Shown piece by piece: positions 60,821 to 64,000 of a stretch of DNA of 64,000 bases. The number at the start of each line of letters is the position of its first letter. Within the stretch, counting starts at the first letter, position 1. The notes beneath the pieces are model-generated. The model made no database searches. It was not told the DNA's origin and worked only from the letters and a program-made list of their open reading frames with translations. Both the position numbers and the translations under genes were made by a program. This stretch comes from JAYPAN01 sp049597955 (GTDB taxonomy: Bacteria; Pseudomonadota; Alphaproteobacteria; RS24), in the NCBI GenBank assembly GCA_049597955.1, contig JBMYND010000009.1:4637-68636 (forward strand), given 5' to 3'.

Positions 60821-62392
60821 TTATGCCGACATTGCGTCGGGTGCGTGTTTCTCGCGTTTCACAACCAGCTTGTTCAACGCGCTGATATAGGCACGGGCCG
60901 ATGCCACCATTGTATCTGTGTCGGCACCGCGACCGGTCACCGTCTTGCCGTTTTCGGCCAGCCTGACGCTGACTTCGGCTTGCGCATCGGTTCCCTCAGT
61001 CACCGCATGCACCTGATACAATTGCAATTCCGCATCATGCGGAAACAGCGATTTAATGGCATTGAATGTGGCATCCACCGGCCCATCCCCTGTGCTTTCA
61101 ACTTCCACCTGTTTGCCTTCAATCTCAAGCACCAAATTTGCAATTTGCGGCCCTTCCGAGCCAGCCACCACGCGCAGCGAGACCAGTTTCAGCGTATCCC
61201 CGCTGCTGGCCACTTCATCATCAACCAGCGCGACAATATCATCATCGAAAACATGCTTTTTGCGGTCGGCCAAATCCTTGAAGCGGGTAAACGCATCTTG
61301 CAGCTGGTTATCGCCCAATTGATAGCCCAATTCCTTGATTTTCTCGCGGAAGGCATGGCGACCCGAATGTTTGCCCATGACCAGTGAGGTTTTGGAAATG
61401 CCCACGCTTTCCGGCGTCATAATTTCATAAGTCTGGTTGTTTTTCAGCATCCCATCCTGATGAATACCGCTTTCATGGGCGAAAGCATTTTGCCCGACAA
61501 TCGCCTTATTATATTGCACCGGAAAGGCGGTCACGGCGGAGACCAGCTTGGAGGCACGCGCCAGCATGGTGGTTTCAATGCCGGTATGTTGCGCCATCAA
61601 ATCAGCACGCACATTCAGCGCCATGACAATTTCTTCCAATGCCGCATTACCGGCCCGTTCGCCAATGCCGTTTATTGTGCATTCAACCTGCCGCGCACCG
61701 GCTTGAATACCGGCCAGCGAATTGGCCACAGCCAGCCCCAAATCATTATGGCAATGGGTCGATAAAACCGCCTTGTCCATATTCGGCACACGATTGCGCA
61801 ACATGCCAATCAGCTCGAAATATTCCTGCGGCATGGTATAGCCGACCGTATCGGGGATATTGATAGTCGTCGCCCCCGCCTTAATCGCCGCTTCCACACA
61901 GGCGCACAGAAAATCATGCTCAGTGCGGGTGGCATCTTCCGGCGACCATTCCACATTATCAGTATGTTGACGCGCGCGGCCAACGGAAAAAGACACCGCC
62001 GCCAGCACATCATCGGGCTGCATTTGCAATTTATGTTTCATATGCACCGGGCTGGTGGAAATGAAAGTATGGATGCGCGGGTTTAGCGCGCCCTTCAAAG
62101 CTTCCCCGGCGCGGTCAATATCTTTTTCACCGGCGCGCGACAGGCCGCAAACTTCGGCATTTTTCACCAGCTTGGCGACTTCCGATACCGCTTCAAAATC
62201 GCCATTTGAGGCAATTGGAAAACCGGCCTCAATAATATCGACACCCATTGTGTCGAGCAATTCGGCGACTTGCAGCTTTTCTTCCAACGTCATGGAGGCA
62301 CCGGGCGATTGCTCGCCATCGCGCAATGTCGTGTCAAAAATATAAACGCGGTCAGCCGCATTTGCAGGGTTTTGGTCAGTTGTCTGTGTCAT
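60821..62392 (-). CDS. leuA: 2-isopropylmalate synthase
   Basis: Condenses acetyl-CoA with 2-oxoisovalerate, the committed step of leucine synthesis. The 523-residue product has the catalytic start FDTTLRDGEQSPGASM, the metal-binding His pair in LSTHCHNDLGLAVANS, NGIGERAGNAALEEIVMAL, and a C-terminal leucine-binding regulatory domain (about 390-510: RVVAGSEGPQIANLVLEIEGK). I prefer ATG 62392, with AGGAAGG nine bases upstream, over ATG 62401 that abuts it. A leucine-rich leader ORF and hairpin lie upstream (62462-62537). Confidence 0.95.
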   Translation of the reverse strand: MTQTTDQNPANAADRVYIFDTTLRDGEQSPGASMTLEEKLQVAELLDTMGVDIIEAGFPIASNGDFEAVSEVAKLVKNAEVCGLSRAGEKDIDRAGEALKGALNPRIHTFISTSPVHMKHKLQMQPDDVLAAVSFSVGRARQHTDNVEWSPEDATRTEHDFLCACVEAAIKAGATTINIPDTVGYTMPQEYFELIGMLRNRVPNMDKAVLSTHCHNDLGLAVANSLAGIQAGARQVECTINGIGERAGNAALEEIVMALNVRADLMAQHTGIETTMLARASKLVSAVTAFPVQYNKAIVGQNAFAHESGIHQDGMLKNNQTYEIMTPESVGISKTSLVMGKHSGRHAFREKIKELGYQLGDNQLQDAFTRFKDLADRKKHVFDDDIVALVDDEVASSGDTLKLVSLRVVAGSEGPQIANLVLEIEGKQVEVESTGDGPVDATFNAIKSLFPHDAELQLYQVHAVTEGTDAQAEVSVRLAENGKTVTGRGADTDTMVASARAYISALNKLVVKREKHAPDAMSA

Positions 62393-62461
62393 CTCGTTCA
62401 TCCTTCCTGTGCCGGTCTGCCTTTGGCAAAAGCGTCGGCGTCAATTTGGTCAATTTCTCAT

Positions 62462-62502
62462 CCCCTGAAGACGCGCCACTCATGACTGTCCGGCCTCAGG
62501 GG
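62462..62502 (-). promoter_or_regulatory. hairpin overlapping leuA leader stop
   Basis: On the minus strand CCCCTGA (62502-62496) can pair with TCAGGGG (62468-62462). The first arm is the last codons and TGA of a leucine-rich mini-ORF. No U-run follows, so it resembles a ribosome-controlled switch or anti-terminator stem rather than a complete terminator. This 321-bp gap between leuA and the LysR gene (62393-62713) holds no other gene I can support. Confidence 0.4.
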
Positions 62503-62537
62503 CTGATAAGGAGGAGGATGGTTAGAGTTAATACCAT
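62496..62537 (-). CDS. candidate leucine-rich leader peptide of leuA
   Basis: A 13-codon ORF, M V L T L T I L L L I S P, about 100 bases upstream of leuA; five of thirteen residues are Leu, using rare-looking TTA and CTA as well as CTC and CTT, with Val and Ile too. The composition is what attenuation leaders of branched-chain operons show. The same frame is open upstream to ATG 62624, giving a 42-residue ORF whose last third is a hydrophobic helix, so a small membrane protein is the rival reading. Confidence 0.45.
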   Translation of the reverse strand: MVLTLTILLLISP

Positions 62538-62713
62538 CGTCAGGAAAATCGCAGGCGCAAAAGCGCTGTCCGCCTGCTTATCGGCGGCCATCACACGCTG
62601 CTTGTTTTTATCGCCATAAGGCATGGGTCATATCCCCAAAACTTCCTGATACTCTTGTTTATCCAAGCCTTTACCGCTTGGCAAGACAATTTGTTCTGTT
62701 TTCGTCACAAGTT

Positions 62714-63646
62714 TTATCGGCTTTTTTGACCGGCCAGCAAGGCATTGCGACGCTGGATTTCGCCAATCAGAAAATCCATTACCGCGCGCACATGGGTCAG
62801 CCGCGTTAAATCGGCCCGTGTCAGCAGCCATAATTCCAATGCGCCGACCCGCTCCGGCCCGGCAAGCCGCGTCAGGCCGCTCATTTGGTCGGCCAGAAAA
62901 CAGGGCAAGGCCGTCAATCCAAGACCGGTTTGGGCGGCTTGCGCCCGACTGGCCGCACTTGAGGAGCGCATGACAATGGCCGCGTCGCGCGCCGCGCGCG
63001 ATAAATACCAAACCGGCCCAAGCGGTTTGTCATCATCGGAAAAACCGATAATCTGATGACCCGACAAATCATCCTCCGGCGTCAATTTCGGCTTTTCTTT
63101 CAGATACTCCGGGGCGGCATAAAGGCCGTAAGCAATATCACCGAGCTTGCGCACCAGCATATCGCCCTGTGTTGGACGCGCCAGCCGCAGCGCAATATCA
63201 ACATCGCGCAGCGCATTCATCACACGCGGGGCTGTGCCGGGGCCGGTCAGGCTGGGATCAGTGACAATATCAAGCGCAATATCGGGATAGGTTTCGGCAA
63301 AATCGGCCATGGCGGGTGCAATAAGCCCGGCGGCAACCGCCTCGCTGGTGCCAAGCCGCACCTGACCGCGAAAATCTTCCGCCTGTGCCTTGAAATCGCG
63401 GGCCAAGGAAGACAGCCCCTGATCGACCGGCTCCAAGGTTTTCAGCAGCCGCGCACCTTCGGCAGTCAGGCTGTAACCGGAGCGCAAACGCTCAAATAAG
63501 CGGCTGTCCAAGGCTTCTTCAAGCGCCCCGATACGGCGCAAAACAGTGGTGGTGTTGACATCCAATTCGCGCGAGGCGGCTGACAGGCTGCCGGCTGCCG
63601 CAACCGCCAGAAAAAACCGTAAATCATCCCAATCCAGTGACTTCAT
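62714..63646 (-). CDS. LysR-family transcriptional regulator
   Basis: A 310-residue LysR regulator starting at ATG 63646 (MKSLDWDDLRFF). The N-terminal winged HTH is FFLAVAAAGSLSAASRELDVNTTTVLRRIGALEEALDSRLFERL; the effector domain runs from about residue 90 (GQVRLGTSEAVAAGLIAPAMADFAE) in two alpha/beta lobes. The WDDL-type start and VNTTTVLRR resemble small regulators that act on a divergent neighbour. Five TGCAAA-type repeats lie just upstream (63650-63707). Effector and target are unknown. Confidence 0.93.
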   Translation of the reverse strand: MKSLDWDDLRFFLAVAAAGSLSAASRELDVNTTTVLRRIGALEEALDSRLFERLRSGYSLTAEGARLLKTLEPVDQGLSSLARDFKAQAEDFRGQVRLGTSEAVAAGLIAPAMADFAETYPDIALDIVTDPSLTGPGTAPRVMNALRDVDIALRLARPTQGDMLVRKLGDIAYGLYAAPEYLKEKPKLTPEDDLSGHQIIGFSDDDKPLGPVWYLSRAARDAAIVMRSSSAASRAQAAQTGLGLTALPCFLADQMSGLTRLAGPERVGALELWLLTRADLTRLTHVRAVMDFLIGEIQRRNALLAGQKSR

Positions 63647-63649
63647 AAG

Positions 63650-63707
63650 TGCAAATATATATCTGCAAAATCGCAAAATGCAAATATGCAGAGGCTCTTT
63701 TGCAAAT
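63650..63707. promoter_or_regulatory. cluster of TGCAAA-type repeats upstream of LysR gene
   Basis: TGCAAAT or close variants occur at 63650-63656, 63664-63670 (TGCAAAA), 63672-63678 (CGCAAAA), 63679-63685 and 63701-63707. Five near-identical heptamers in 58 bases between divergent genes look like binding sites, perhaps of the LysR protein itself. The spacings are 14, 8, 7 and 22 bases. Confidence 0.45.
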
Positions 63708-63744
63708 CAGCCAAAGGAAATCAGGGCCAAGCGGGCACATTTAT

Positions 63745-63774
63745 TTGACAAAATCGGTTTCACCTCCCTATAAC
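63745..63774 (+). promoter_or_regulatory. near-consensus sigma-70 promoter
   Basis: TTGACA (63745-63750, six of six) and TATAAC (63769-63774, five of six) with an 18-base spacer. Transcription would begin near 63781 and run into the small ORF whose GTG is at 63799. Confidence 0.65.
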
Positions 63775-63798
63775 ACTGAGAGCGTTTGGGGTTGCGTC

Positions 63799-63936
63799 GT
63801 GAAATTTTTTGTCGCTGTCAGTCTATATATTGCGGTTATCGGTTTGACCGCCTGGTCGGCTGACCGCAACAGCGCCGCCGATAATAGCCGCACTTTATTC
63901 ATTAATCTGACCGCCGCGACCGATAACGGCCAATAG
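63799..63936 (+). CDS. candidate small secreted or membrane peptide
   Basis: A 45-codon ORF starting at GTG 63799, 24 bases after the -10 box of a near-consensus promoter. The N-terminus KFFVAVSLYIAVIGLTAWS is a hydrophobic signal or anchor, and the rest is small and polar (ADRNSAADNSRTLFINLTAATDNGQ-like composition). The SD is weak (GGGGTT). A non-coding RNA from the same promoter is the alternative. The last 64 bases of the window hold nothing I can identify. Confidence 0.45.
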   Translation: MKFFVAVSLYIAVIGLTAWSADRNSAADNSRTLFINLTAATDNGQ

Positions 63937-64000
63937 CCGCCCGCTCTTTCCACCCTTTTCCTTTTTGCAAAATGCGCCTTTTATTGTTATTCTGAGGCGA

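Overview
The window is ordinary alphaproteobacterial chromosome, densely packed and of moderate GC. The lineage is read from gene content and order. It carries a petA-petB-petC cytochrome bc1 operon, 5-aminolevulinate synthase (the C4 heme route), DUF3126 near cysE, ubiK-lgt-midA-pgeF, prs-rplY-pth-ychF, cysS/NifU-like/yidD/thrS next to folE and hisI, and leuA-mreBCD-mrdA-rodA. Fatty-acid/CoA-type enzymes, a GMC oxidoreductase and a CaiB transferase suggest an aerobic heterotroph. A marine Parvibaculales/Rhodobiaceae-like organism is my guess and only weakly supported. Genes overlap by 4 bp or abut very often. I saw no rRNA, tRNA, IS element, prophage or CRISPR array.

Layout. 0.1-9.1 kb: glpK, nadK, a NUDIX protein, an MFS carrier, a DksA/TraR-type zinc protein, a CoA transferase, a MATE carrier, a nitroreductase and a secreted unknown. 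9.1-17.6 kb: the thrS-yidD / NifU-like-cysS / folE / hisI neighbourhood, interrupted by a plus-strand block (11.4-14.0 kb) that carries a DNA methyltransferase and a PD-(D/E)XK endonuclease. 17.7-26.6 kb: rhomboid protease, isomerase, GMC oxidoreductase, gamma-carbonic anhydrase, cysE with DUF3126, and hydrolase/crotonase/SDR genes. 26.7-34.6 kb: zinc-finger protein, ubiK, lgt, midA, pgeF, prs, rplY, pth, ychF. 34.6-36.4 kb: an accessory three-gene operon (dual-OB-like protein plus two DUF488 proteins) with repeats and dyads at its head. 36.4-44.5 kb: bc1 complex, hemF, CCA-adding enzyme with a DUF1285/NUDIX/DUF6111 operon, GNAT protein, Ca2+/cation antiporter. 44.6-49.9 kb: acyl-CoA ligase, 2-hydroxyacid dehydrogenase and two acyl-CoA dehydrogenases. 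50-55 kb: hemA, hemH, cold-shock protein, glutaredoxin, M20 peptidase. 55-64 kb: rod-shape operon, leuA with a leucine-rich leader, a LysR regulator and a small promoter-driven ORF.

How the genes work together. hemF, hemA and hemH supply heme, which the bc1 complex needs. mreB-mreC-mreD-mrdA-rodA build the elongasome. thrS, cysS, pth, rplY, ychF and the CCA enzyme serve translation. lgt and yidD serve the envelope.

The likeliest under-described system is the dual-OB/DUF488/DUF488 operon at 34.6-36.3 kb. Second is the restriction-modification pair inserted on the opposite strand into the cysS-NifU-like-yidD-thrS block.
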